A stretch of DNA of 64,000 bases from Desulfobacter sp. (lineage in GTDB: Bacteria > Desulfobacterota > Desulfobacteria > Desulfobacterales > Desulfobacteraceae): assembly GCA_028768525.1 (NCBI GenBank), contig CP054837.1, positions 5,514,001 through 5,578,000 on the forward strand, written 5' to 3'. Positions 9,029 through 17,026 of the stretch are shown piece by piece. The position numbers and the translations under genes are program-made. Position 1 is the stretch's first letter; each line of letters starts with the position of its first letter. Under the pieces are notes generated by a model. It was not told where the DNA came from. It saw nothing but the letters and a program-made list of their open reading frames with translations, and ran no database searches.

Positions 9029-9583
9029 TCAGCCATTTATAAGTCGGTCTAAATATATTGATGCCGCTGACCTGACGGAAAGATGGTTGTATGATCCTGC
9101 CCCCTGTATGGGTTCCAGGATATGGTCGCACTGCTCAATGACCTCTTCCGCCAGGCCCCACGCCGTGCCGAACACGATGACATGGGGCATATTTTCATTT
9201 AAATTCCGTTTTAAGCTGCTGCAGCTGACGGTGTTTTCATATTTCCGGGCGCTGGTGGCCACTTTCACCAGGGGCTTTTCTGTCTCTGCTTCAATGGCTT
9301 GGCATACCCCTTCAAAGCTGTCTGCCAGGCGAACCCGCTCCAGGGCGGATTTGCGTGCCGGATTGGCCTTTGCCCCGGCCCCTGTTACCCAGTGGTCCAT
9401 TATCTGGTTACACAGAAGGGTCTGGTCTTCATAGGGGGTGACCACATAGTAGCCTTTTACCCCGAAGGTCCTGCCCGCCCGGGCGATGTCATGAAGGTCC
9501 ATGTTCGTCACAGCCGATCCCACGGTATCCCCTTTTTTATTGACCACCGGATGGTGAATCAGGGCGATATACAAATCAGCCAT
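9029..9583 (-). CDS. SPOUT-like RNA methyltransferase of the trmD-rplS operon (Methyltrn_RNA_4 type)
   Basis: Predicted SAM-dependent RNA methyltransferase with a trefoil-knot fold, 184 residues. Recognisable stretches are LYIALIHHPVVNKKGDTV, NMDLHDIARAGRTFGV, and the SAM-loop region PHVIVFGTAWGLAEEVI with a final GSYNHLSVRSAASIYLDRL that resembles other SPOUT enzymes. This family is typically found between trmD and rplS in deltaproteobacteria. The ATG at 9583 overlaps the trmD stop by eight bases. The target nucleotide is unknown. Confidence 0.85.
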   Translation of the reverse strand: MADLYIALIHHPVVNKKGDTVGSAVTNMDLHDIARAGRTFGVKGYYVVTPYEDQTLLCNQIMDHWVTGAGAKANPARKSALERVRLADSFEGVCQAIEAETEKPLVKVATSARKYENTVSCSSLKRNLNENMPHVIVFGTAWGLAEEVIEQCDHILEPIQGAGSYNHLSVRSAASIYLDRLING

Positions 9584-10328
9584 TGATGATCCCTTCAAGC
9601 TCCCGGCACCACTGCCGGAGAATGGCCTTTTCCTCATTATCCGGTTTATGGATATCAAAGAGGTCCGGCCGCTTCATAAAGGTCCTCTGAAGTGCCGACC
9701 GCCTGCGCCACTGCCGGATTTTTTCATGGTTCCCGGATAAAAGCACCCCGGGAACGGCCATTTCTTTATAGACTTCCGGCCGGGTATACTGGGCATGTTC
9801 CAGCCGGTGATCCATAAAAGAATCGGACTGGGAGGACATATCGCTTCCCAGTACACCGGGTAGCATTCTGGCCGTTGCATCAATCATGGCCATGGCCGCC
9901 ACTTCCCCGCCGGTCATGACAAAATCTCCCATGGAGATTTCCTCGTCCACCAGCCGGGCATATACCCGTTCGTCAATCCCTTCGTACCGGCCGCAGATGA
10001 AAATCAGTCCCTGATTCTCTCCGGCCAGCTCACAGGCCTTGGCCTGACTAAAAGGCTGGCCCTGGGGGCTCATGCAGATGACCTTGGCGCCGGGGCTGCC
10101 CTGTCTGGCCGACTCAATGGCCGCTTCCAGGGGGGCCGGCTGCATGACCATGCCGCTGCCGCCGCCGTAGGGCCTGTCATCCACGTTGTTGTGCTTATTC
10201 GTGGAAAAGTCCCTGATATTGACGGCCTTGCCCTGTATTGCGCCGGATTCAATGGCCCGGCCAATGATGCCGTTGGCAAAAAAGGCCTCCAGAAATTCCG
10301 GAAAAAGGGTTAAAACGGTAAACTCCAT
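9576..10328 (-). CDS. trmD: tRNA (guanine37-N1)-methyltransferase
   Basis: Methylates N1 of G37 next to the anticodon, preventing frameshifting. 250 residues with the family landmarks VLTLFPEFLEAFFANGIIGRA, DDRPYGGGSGMVMQ, CGRYEGIDERV and the SPOUT knot SMGDFVMTGGEVAAM, then LPGVLGSDMSSQSDSF. It lies eight bases after rimM, the classical order rpsP-rimM-trmD-rplS. Confidence 0.97.
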   Translation of the reverse strand: MEFTVLTLFPEFLEAFFANGIIGRAIESGAIQGKAVNIRDFSTNKHNNVDDRPYGGGSGMVMQPAPLEAAIESARQGSPGAKVICMSPQGQPFSQAKACELAGENQGLIFICGRYEGIDERVYARLVDEEISMGDFVMTGGEVAAMAMIDATARMLPGVLGSDMSSQSDSFMDHRLEHAQYTRPEVYKEMAVPGVLLSGNHEKIRQWRRRSALQRTFMKRPDLFDIHKPDNEEKAILRQWCRELEGIING

Positions 10329-10336
10329 GAAGCCGC

Positions 10337-10861
10337 CTATTCCGTAATGAATCCTTCGGGCAGGGTGGTGGTCAGTTTACCGGCGTCCAGATTCACTTCG
10401 TCCACAAAGTGGCTGTTCATGGGGATGAGGACTTCTGTCTTGTCCGCTCCCAAAACCACCAGGATATCATCCGCCCCTGTGGAAAAAAGCCGGTCAACCT
10501 TTCCCAGGTTTCCCAGTTCATGGTCTGTGACTTGGAGCCCTGTCAGGTCTTCCCAGTACCAGGTATTATCTTCGAGTTCGGGCAGCTGGGCCCTGTCCAT
10601 GAGGATCTCCTTGCCCACAAGGGACTCGGACGTATCCCGGTCGCTGACCTCTTTGAGGACCAGGAGAATTCCTTTTTTCCGGGGAGAGGCTTTGACAATG
10701 GTGAATGTCCCGCCGTTGTCCCCGCCCTCGTCCCGGAGCATAATTTTGCGCCCCTTGGCAAAGGTGTCCGGAGAGTCTGCATATGACCAGACCTTGAGAT
10801 TCCCGGCCAGGCCGTGAGCCCCTGTAATTTTGCCTATGGTGAGCCAGGTGCTGCCAGTCAT
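10337..10861 (-). CDS. rimM: Ribosome maturation factor RimM
   Basis: Assists assembly of the 30S head and binds ribosomal protein S19. 174 residues with the N-terminal RimM domain (TIGKITGAHGLAGNLKVWSY) and the C-terminal PRC barrel (WYWEDLTGLQVTDHELGNLG, ADDILVVLG, VLIPMNSHFV). The start lies three bases after the KH-protein stop, as expected in this operon. Confidence 0.95.
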   Translation of the reverse strand: MTGSTWLTIGKITGAHGLAGNLKVWSYADSPDTFAKGRKIMLRDEGGDNGGTFTIVKASPRKKGILLVLKEVSDRDTSESLVGKEILMDRAQLPELEDNTWYWEDLTGLQVTDHELGNLGKVDRLFSTGADDILVVLGADKTEVLIPMNSHFVDEVNLDAGKLTTTLPEGFITE

Positions 10862-10864
10862 GGA

Positions 10865-11095
10865 CTACTCGATGATTTCCAAAACGGTTCTTTTTTTCAG
10901 CTTGGTGGATGCAGCGCTTAAAATGGTTCTCATGGCCCGGGCGGATCTGCCCTGTTTGCCGATTACCTTTCCAAGATCCTCTTTTGCCACTTTGAGTTCC
11001 AGTACGGAAGTCTGGTCTCCCACAACTTCAGATACCTGAACATCGTCAGGATTGTCTACCAGTGCCTTTGCAATGTACTCAATCAGCTCTTTCAT
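10865..11095 (-). CDS. khpA: KH-domain RNA-binding protein (KhpA/YlqC family)
   Basis: Small 76-residue RNA-binding protein consisting of one KH domain with the GKQG loop (LGKVIGKQGRSARAMRTIL). In Gram-positive bacteria KhpA works with KhpB in post-transcriptional control of cell elongation, and here the role is inferred by family. Its position between rpsP and rimM is the conserved one for this family. Confidence 0.92.
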   Translation of the reverse strand: MKELIEYIAKALVDNPDDVQVSEVVGDQTSVLELKVAKEDLGKVIGKQGRSARAMRTILSAASTKLKKRTVLEIIE

Positions 11096-11175
11096 AAAAA
11101 CATCTCCTTTTCAATGGTATAGAGGTGTCCATAGAACGGCCAAAGCCTGGCCAGGGCCGCGATGCCCAACCAAGA

Positions 11176-11439
11176 TTAAGCGGAAGCCGCGTCAGCGCCG
11201 GTTACACCCTGTTTTTTCAGGATGCTCTTCACCGTGGTGGTGGGCTCAGCACCTTCTCCCAGCCAGTATTTTACCCGGTCTTCCTTCAGGGTAATGACTG
11301 CGGGGTCCTGCAAGGGATCATAGGTGCCCAGGGCTTCCAGGAATTTGCCGTCTCTGGGGGCTTCAATGTCTGCTGCAACGATTCTGTAAAAGGGTTTTTT
11401 CTTGGTGCCTTTGCGGGTGAGTCTTATTTTTACGGCCAT
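11176..11439 (-). CDS. rpsP: 30S ribosomal protein S16
   Basis: Small-subunit ribosomal protein needed for early 30S assembly. 87 residues starting MAVKIRLTRKGTKKKPFYRIV, followed by the standard S16 core (LGTYDPLQDPAVITLKEDRV, YWLGEGAEPTTTV). It lies between ffh (15 bases upstream) and khpA (80 bases downstream). Confidence 0.97.
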   Translation of the reverse strand: MAVKIRLTRKGTKKKPFYRIVAADIEAPRDGKFLEALGTYDPLQDPAVITLKEDRVKYWLGEGAEPTTTVKSILKKQGVTGADAASA

Positions 11440-11454
11440 TGTGTCTGTTTCTCC

Positions 11455-12780
11455 TTAAAACGGAAGCATGCCCTTCAGGGATCTCATGCCTCCTTTATTA
11501 AACTTTTTAACCATTTTCATGGACTGGGTATAGCTTTTCAGCAATTTGTTCACATCCTGGACCGTGGTCCCGGACCCTGCGGCAATCCTCTTTTTCCGTG
11601 AACTCTTGATGATGGCGTGTTTCTCACGCTCCTCAGGGGTCATGGAATTGATGATGGCCTCGATTCTGACAAACTCCCGGTCGCTGATATTCAGGTCCTT
11701 AAGCATTTTTTTATTTACCCCGGGCAGCATGCCCAGAAGATCCTTAATGGATCCCATTTTCCGGACCGACTGCATCTGGTTTTTAAAATCCTCAAGGGTA
11801 AATGCATTTTTACGCAGTTTTTTCTCTAAGGCTTGCGCCTCTTTCATGTCAACCGATTCCACAGCTTTTTCAATAAAGGAGAGGGTGTCTCCCATGCCGA
11901 GGATCCTTGAGGCCATCCGGTCTGGATGGAAGGGCTCAAGGGCGGTTGTTTTTTCGCCCACACCAATGAACTTTAGGGGTTTACCAGTAACGGCTTTGAT
12001 GGATAAGGCGGCCCCACCGCGGGCATCACCGTCCATCTTGGTCAGTACGAAACCGTTAATGTCCAGCCGTTTGTCAAACTCTCCGGCTATGTTGACCGCA
12101 TCCTGACCGGTCATGGCGTCCGCCACCAGGAGGATTTCTGATGGGTTTATGCCTGTTTTAATCCCTTCAAGTTCCGCCATTAATTCATCGTCCAGGTGCA
12201 ACCGGCCGGCCGTGTCAAGTAAGAGGGTGTCGCATCCCGCTTCCCTTGCAGCCAATTGCGCGTCCTGGCAAATCTTTAAGGGCGCCATTTCCGTTGTGGA
12301 CGGAAATACCGGCACATCCATCTGCTTGCCCAGCTTGGTGAGCTGGTCGATGGCGGCCGGGCGGTAAACATCCACGGGCACAAGATAGGGGGTTCTCCCC
12401 TGCTTGCGCAAATGCCGGGCCAGCTTGCCCGCCGTGGTGGTTTTACCGGAGCCCTGCAGGCCCACCAGCATGATTGACGTTGCCCCTGTTTTGGCAAAGT
12501 TCAGATCCTGGTGGGAAGACCCCATCATCTTTGTAAACTCTTCGTTCACAATTTTGATTACCTGCTGGCCCGGGGTAAGGCTTTCCATTACCTCCTGACC
12601 AAGGGCTCGGGTCTTTATATCTGAAATGACATTTTTTGCAACCTTATAATTGACATCAGCCTCAAGAAGTGCCATCCTGACCTGCTTTAAACCGTCTTCG
12701 ATGTTCTTCTCGTTAAGGGTGCCGTGACCTTTCAACTTCTTAAAGACTGTATCCAGTCTGTCGCTCAGATTTTCAAACAT
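11455..12780 (-). CDS. ffh: Signal recognition particle protein Ffh
   Basis: GTPase subunit of the signal recognition particle that targets nascent membrane proteins. 441 residues: N domain, then the NG GTPase domain with the P-loop GLQGSGKTTTAGKLA, DTAGRLHLDDELM and TKMDGDARGGAALS, then a methionine-rich M domain (QMQSVRKMGSIKDLLGMLPG) binding 4.5S RNA and signal peptides. The start at 12780 (MFENLSDRL) has AAGGTGAT upstream; an in-frame codon at 12804 is too far upstream of the family start. First gene of the housekeeping operon. Confidence 0.97.
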   Translation of the reverse strand: MFENLSDRLDTVFKKLKGHGTLNEKNIEDGLKQVRMALLEADVNYKVAKNVISDIKTRALGQEVMESLTPGQQVIKIVNEEFTKMMGSSHQDLNFAKTGATSIMLVGLQGSGKTTTAGKLARHLRKQGRTPYLVPVDVYRPAAIDQLTKLGKQMDVPVFPSTTEMAPLKICQDAQLAAREAGCDTLLLDTAGRLHLDDELMAELEGIKTGINPSEILLVADAMTGQDAVNIAGEFDKRLDINGFVLTKMDGDARGGAALSIKAVTGKPLKFIGVGEKTTALEPFHPDRMASRILGMGDTLSFIEKAVESVDMKEAQALEKKLRKNAFTLEDFKNQMQSVRKMGSIKDLLGMLPGVNKKMLKDLNISDREFVRIEAIINSMTPEEREKHAIIKSSRKKRIAAGSGTTVQDVNKLLKSYTQSMKMVKKFNKGGMRSLKGMLPF

Positions 12781-12816
12781 AAATAGATCACCTTCTAATA
12801 TCAAATCAAATCATTG

Positions 12817-12845
12817 ATTTTAAACTATAATCCATGTAATGTCAA
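12817..12845 (-). promoter_or_regulatory. Near-consensus sigma-70 promoter of the ffh operon
   Basis: On the minus strand TTGACA (12840-12845) and TAAAAT (12817-12822) are separated by 17 bases, 37 bases upstream of the ffh start. This is a strong promoter, expected for a ribosome and secretion operon. Confidence 0.8.
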
Positions 12846-12875
12846 GAAAGTAATAAAAAGTACAGGAAATACACA

Positions 12876-13919
12876 ATGGAAAATATATTGGAGCTGACCC
12901 GGGAAGACCTGGGGGAATGGCTTGAGAATAAAGGGATTCGAGCTTTTCGGGCCAAGCAGATCTTTAAGTGGCTCTACCTGAAACTGGCCGATGATTTTGA
13001 TGAGATGACCGACCTTGGCAAGGACCTGAGGGCGACCCTGAAAACCCATTTTACCATCGGGGCCATGGCCGTGGAAAACAAGGAGGTTTCCGCCGACACC
13101 ACTGAAAAATTTCTTTTCCGTCTCCAGGACGGCGAGTATGTGGAGACGGTGTTGATTCCTGAAAAGGACCATTATACCCTGTGCGTCTCCTCCCAGGTGG
13201 GCTGCGCCATGGACTGCCGGTTCTGCCTTACGGCCAAAGCCGGCATCAAGCGGAATCTCACCGCAGGGGAAATTGTGGGCCAGGTCCAGTCCGCCAGGCG
13301 GTATGTGATGGTGGAAAAGGGGCTGGATCCGTTGAAACTCTCCAATATTGTTTTCATGGGCATGGGTGAGCCCCTGGCCAACTATGGCAACCTGCTACAG
13401 GCCTTAGGCGTGATCCTGGACACGGATTTCGGAATGAAGTTTTCCGCCCGCAGGGTCACTGTCTCCACCTCGGGCCTGGCGCCTAAGATCATACAATTGG
13501 GGCAGGATACAGAGGTGAACCTGGCGGTTTCCCTCAATGCCGTGGACAATGACAGCCGGTCACAGCTCATGCCCGTCAACAATAAATACCCCATGGAACA
13601 ACTGCTGGATGCCTGCCGGCAGTATAAAATGAAATCCCGTGACAAGATTACCTTTGAGTACATCCTCATGGCCGGGGTCAACGACAGCGACGCCCATGCC
13701 AAAAAACTGGTTAAGGTTTTGGCACCCATCCGGGCCAAGGTCAATCTCATTCCATTCAACGAGCACGGCGGGGCACCGTTCAAGCGCCCCTCCCGTGACC
13801 GGATTAACCGTTTTTTAAAGATTCTGCTGGACCGGAATATGACCGCCATTGTGAGAAAAAGCAAGGGGGATGACATCTCCGCTGCCTGCGGACAGCTCAA
13901 GGCAAAAACACGCTCCTGA
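12876..13919 (+). CDS. rlmN: Dual-specificity 23S rRNA A2503/tRNA A37 C2-methyltransferase RlmN
   Basis: Radical-SAM methyltransferase adding a C2 methyl to A2503 of 23S rRNA and, in known enzymes, A37 of some tRNAs. 347 residues with the cluster motif CAMDCRFCLTAKAG, FMGMGEPLANY, the substrate cysteine region and VNLIPFNEHGGAPFKRPS near the C-terminus. It diverges from ffh. The stop lies one base from the stop of the convergent PP-loop gene, leaving no room for a separate terminator. Confidence 0.95.
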   Translation: MENILELTREDLGEWLENKGIRAFRAKQIFKWLYLKLADDFDEMTDLGKDLRATLKTHFTIGAMAVENKEVSADTTEKFLFRLQDGEYVETVLIPEKDHYTLCVSSQVGCAMDCRFCLTAKAGIKRNLTAGEIVGQVQSARRYVMVEKGLDPLKLSNIVFMGMGEPLANYGNLLQALGVILDTDFGMKFSARRVTVSTSGLAPKIIQLGQDTEVNLAVSLNAVDNDSRSQLMPVNNKYPMEQLLDACRQYKMKSRDKITFEYILMAGVNDSDAHAKKLVKVLAPIRAKVNLIPFNEHGGAPFKRPSRDRINRFLKILLDRNMTAIVRKSKGDDISAACGQLKAKTRS

Positions 13920-13920
13920 A

Positions 13921-14934
13921 TCAGGTCGGGGGCGGCACAAGGAGGTCATGGAAGGCGCCGGATTCCGGGGTGGTGACTTTTACCTCACGGGTTTGATCCC
14001 CTTCGAATACCCTGACCAGAGAAACATCGCCCGGCTGGGCCTTGGTGTACCCGGCCGTGATCCGGGCGGCCAGGAGGATATCCTCTTCGGCGGCACTGCC
14101 GTAGAAAATGGCGTCGGGGCCGGGGAGGCCGGCATGGCGCAGCCGGATGTGACAGTCAGGATCGTAAAGGGCCATGATCCGCTTATTGTCCCCCTTATTT
14201 CTTCCGACAATCAGTTTGGCGCTGTCGCTGAGGCGGAAGTGTCGGCCGTGGTTGAGCAGCCGAAGCTGCACAGGATCCTCGGTTTTCTGGACGTAAAGCA
14301 GGTCCCTCAGCCGGATGGAGAATCCCTTGTCGGTGAGCACGCAGCCGCCCGCAGGGGAGGGGAATTCGGTGATGCCGAATTTGTCGGCCAGTTCCATCTG
14401 TCTCTTTCTGCCCCGTCCGGTGATGTCCAGGAGTTGTTCCCGGTCCACCAGGCCGTCCTGCTCGGCCCGGGTTTCGGGCAGAATCTTCCCGCTCAAGGGG
14501 CGGACGATGTATCCGTCATATCCAGAGTTTTTTTCAACATAGCGCAGGGCGTTCTTGGTCTGGGATTTGGGGCGCTGCCCCATGACCTCCCCGGAAAAAA
14601 GGAAGTCAAAGCCCTGTTCTTCCATTATTTTTCCGGCCTGGGCAAACATCAGGGCATGGCAGTCCATGCAGGGGTTCATGTTTTTGCCGAACCCGGCATG
14701 GGGGGCCCGCATCATTTCCAGGTATTCCGGGGTAATGTCTTTTACAATGAGGGGAACGCCGGTCTGTTTTGAAGCCTTTTTTGCTGATTTTGCATTGAAG
14801 AAAGGGGTCTCGAAGCTGACCCAGGTCACTTCAATGCCCTGCTCCCGGAGGACCAGGGCCGATAATATGCTGTCCAGTCCCCCGGAGCAGAGCCCCAGGG
14901 CCTTTATCCCTGTTGTGGTTTTATTTTCGTTCAT
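13921..14934 (-). CDS. PP-loop tRNA-thiolase-like protein with NFACT-R/DUF814-like C-terminus
   Basis: Probable ATP-dependent nucleotide-modifying enzyme related to MnmA/ThiI. The ATP pyrophosphatase loop LGLCSGGLDSILSALVL lies at residue 14 onward. Cysteines occur in NMNPCMDCHALMF (about residue 86) and in FPSPAGGCVLTDKGF (about residue 194). The last 120 residues (FRLSDSAKLIVGRNKGDN, IRLRHAGLPGPDAIFYG) look like the NFACT-R/DUF814 RNA-binding module. This combination occurs in several anaerobic lineages and is not the canonical MnmA. The exact product is not established; tRNA thiolation is inferred. Confidence 0.72.
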   Translation of the reverse strand: MNENKTTTGIKALGLCSGGLDSILSALVLREQGIEVTWVSFETPFFNAKSAKKASKQTGVPLIVKDITPEYLEMMRAPHAGFGKNMNPCMDCHALMFAQAGKIMEEQGFDFLFSGEVMGQRPKSQTKNALRYVEKNSGYDGYIVRPLSGKILPETRAEQDGLVDREQLLDITGRGRKRQMELADKFGITEFPSPAGGCVLTDKGFSIRLRDLLYVQKTEDPVQLRLLNHGRHFRLSDSAKLIVGRNKGDNKRIMALYDPDCHIRLRHAGLPGPDAIFYGSAAEEDILLAARITAGYTKAQPGDVSLVRVFEGDQTREVKVTTPESGAFHDLLVPPPT

Positions 14935-14948
14935 ATATATATTGCTTT

Positions 14949-15578
14949 ATGGATGCTAAGGTTGTTTCAATTATTCTGGAAAGATTAAGTGCCCGCTACC
15001 CGGTTGTCAATACCCAGCTCGATCACGACACCCCTTTTCAGCTGCTCATTGCCACCATCATGTCGGCCCAGTGTACCGATGCCCAGGTAAACCGGGTCAC
15101 CAGGGTGTTGTTTCGGAAATATGCCGACCCGGCCTCACTGGCCGCTGCCCCTTTGGAGGAGATCAAGTCCATTATCTATTCCACGGGGTTTTACAACAAT
15201 AAGGCCAAAAACATCAAAGCCTGCGCCCGAAAGATTGTGGATGAGTTTCAGGGCGGGATCCCCGAGGATATAGACGGGCTGACATCCCTGCCCGGGGTGG
15301 GCCGGAAAACCGCCAATGTGGTAAGGTCGGTGAGTTTCGGCGTCCAGGCCATTGTGGTGGATACCCACGTCCACCGACTTTCCCGGCGCCTGGGACTGAG
15401 CCGCAGCAAAGATCCGGTAAAGGTGGAGTTTGAACTCATGGACATCATTCCCGAGTCGTCATGGAATGATATCGGACTCCAGCTTATCTACCTGGGAAGG
15501 GAAATATGTGATGCCAGAAACCCCCGTTGCGGCGAATGTTTTCTCTATGATATCTGCCCCACCCGGGGGCGTGATTAG
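14949..15578 (+). CDS. nth: Endonuclease III (DNA glycosylase/AP lyase)
   Basis: Removes oxidised pyrimidines and nicks abasic sites in base-excision repair. 209 residues with the helix-hairpin-helix LPGVGRKTANVV carrying the catalytic Lys, the catalytic Asp in VVDTHVHRLSRRLGL, and the C-terminal iron-sulfur ligands C-x6-C-x2-C-x5-C (CDARNPRCGECFLYDIC). The start at 14949 (MDAKVVSII) lies only 14 bases from the divergent gene's start and has no visible Shine-Dalgarno sequence, so promoter elements must overlap one of the coding regions. Confidence 0.95.
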   Translation: MDAKVVSIILERLSARYPVVNTQLDHDTPFQLLIATIMSAQCTDAQVNRVTRVLFRKYADPASLAAAPLEEIKSIIYSTGFYNNKAKNIKACARKIVDEFQGGIPEDIDGLTSLPGVGRKTANVVRSVSFGVQAIVVDTHVHRLSRRLGLSRSKDPVKVEFELMDIIPESSWNDIGLQLIYLGREICDARNPRCGECFLYDICPTRGRD

Positions 15579-15703
15579 ACAGGGGGGGACGGGATTTGTG
15601 CCTGCCGGCCTTGGATGCCGTCTTCGCTGGTGTGTCAGCTTAGGTATGAGGGTTGCACCACTGATGGGGGCTGCCAAAAGGTGACATCGGCATTTTGAAC
15701 GGG

Positions 15704-16300
15704 TTAGCTCTTGAGGGTCAAGGGATTACCGCATTTATAGCAGAAATTAGAGTCCGCCATTGCCTTTGTGCCGCACTTGGGACAGAACTCTGCCCGCCCA
15801 GGGGTTTCATCTTCCCAGGATTTGGAACTCAGATGATCCTTAACCTGGGAAAGAAGGTCTTCCTGAGTCTCTTTGTCTCTGTCGAGATCGGCCAGGATTT
15901 CTTCCTTTTTTCTGTTCCTGTTTTCCAGCATATAGTGTACTTTTTTGGTAAATGTCTGGCTGCTGAAGGGTTTCACAATATAATCATTGGCCCCCAGTTC
16001 GATAAGTTTTATGATCAGCTCCCGGTCAGCCTCTGCCGTTACCATCATGACCAAGACATCGTTGAATTCTTCGAACTGCCTCAGGGTTTCAAGGAATTCA
16101 AAGCCGTCCATCACAGGCATTGCAACATCCAGAGTCACCAGCTGGTATTGTTTTTTTTGAAGCATTGTCAGGGCATCTTTACCGTTTAAAGCCGTATCTA
16201 TATTTGAAAATCCGTCCATGACACAATTCTTTTTTATCATGGTCCGCATCATCTTGGAATCATCGACAATCAGAATATTGATATCGTGATTTTTTCCCAT
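15704..16300 (-). CDS. CheY-like response regulator with C-terminal zinc ribbon
   Basis: Single receiver domain (residues 1-125) with the acidic pair D13-D14, phospho-acceptor D58 (LVTLDVAMPVMDG), and the switch residues MVTA and KPF. A charged linker follows, and then a C-terminal zinc ribbon with ligands CPKC (173-176) and CYKC (187-190). There is no DNA-binding output domain, so the ribbon probably mediates protein or nucleic-acid contact. Its start directly abuts the stop of the CheX-like gene, so the two are cotranscribed. The kinase is not encoded nearby. Confidence 0.85.
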   Translation of the reverse strand: MGKNHDINILIVDDSKMMRTMIKKNCVMDGFSNIDTALNGKDALTMLQKKQYQLVTLDVAMPVMDGFEFLETLRQFEEFNDVLVMMVTAEADRELIIKLIELGANDYIVKPFSSQTFTKKVHYMLENRNRKKEEILADLDRDKETQEDLLSQVKDHLSSKSWEDETPGRAEFCPKCGTKAMADSNFCYKCGNPLTLKS

Positions 16301-16792
16301 CTAAGCACTCCTTGACTCTTTTTCAATCTGAAAAGAAAAATAAATGTGTTCCTTTCCCAACACACGGAAAGGTATAACCACTGCAGGGGTCTTCTTTTTG
16401 GACAGCCTGTCTTTAAATCCCGTTTTACCAATGGAAGGTACGGATGTCTTGAATACGATGCCTTTACTTTTTTTCAGGACATCTTTCCCCCTGGCTGAAA
16501 CCATATTGACGATTTCCCCCCCGAGGCTTTCACAGCTTTCCCTTGCTTCTTTTTTATCTCCTGACAACAATTCGCAGGCTGCATCAAAAAGAAGAACATG
16601 GGGGAAAGAGATGGAAACGAATCCGCTGAGATCCTTACCCTGCAGTGCCACCACACTGGTTACAGACTCCTGGAAAAATGTTTCCATGCCATTGGAATAA
16701 AAAGGTTCCCCGGGTTTGATCTTCAGATTCACATACTTGTCCATCACATAGGCGAACGCATCAATGAAAGGTATGATGTGATCAATAATCAT
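16301..16792 (-). CDS. CheX-like CheY-P phosphatase
   Basis: Predicted phosphatase of phosphorylated CheY-type receivers, 163 residues. The catalytic helix pattern E-x2-N of the CheC/CheX/FliY family is visible in SLGGEIVNMVSARGKDVL. Its substrate is most likely the receiver protein encoded immediately downstream. The ATG at 16792 is 19 bases from AAGGAG, longer than normal. An in-frame CTG at 16804 sits at better spacing, so initiation upstream of the ATG is possible. Confidence 0.8.
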   Translation of the reverse strand: MIIDHIIPFIDAFAYVMDKYVNLKIKPGEPFYSNGMETFFQESVTSVVALQGKDLSGFVSISFPHVLLFDAACELLSGDKKEARESCESLGGEIVNMVSARGKDVLKKSKGIVFKTSVPSIGKTGFKDRLSKKKTPAVVIPFRVLGKEHIYFSFQIEKESRSA

Positions 16793-16831
16793 GGTTTTGC
16801 CCAGGTATTTTCTCCTTTAGTCTCCTGTGCA

Positions 16832-16860
16832 AGGATAGATAGCTTGCGGTTTTTTGTCAA
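16832..16860 (-). promoter_or_regulatory. Promoter of the cheX-cheY operon
   Basis: On the minus strand TTGACA (16855-16860) and TATCCT (16832-16837) are 17 bases apart, with AAGGAG further downstream before the CheX-like gene. Confidence 0.68.
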
Positions 16861-17026
16861 TGGCGCTTGTGGGCAACCCTGCTGGCAGTTTTTTTGTATA
16901 GCTATCCTCCCGGCCGCCGCCCTTTATAACCCGGGGATAGTCAAGGGATTCGGCTGCTGTATTATGGCTGCTTTATAAAATCTGTATAGGGATTGGTCCG
17001 GTTGGGGCCCCGGTTGCAGGCAGGCC

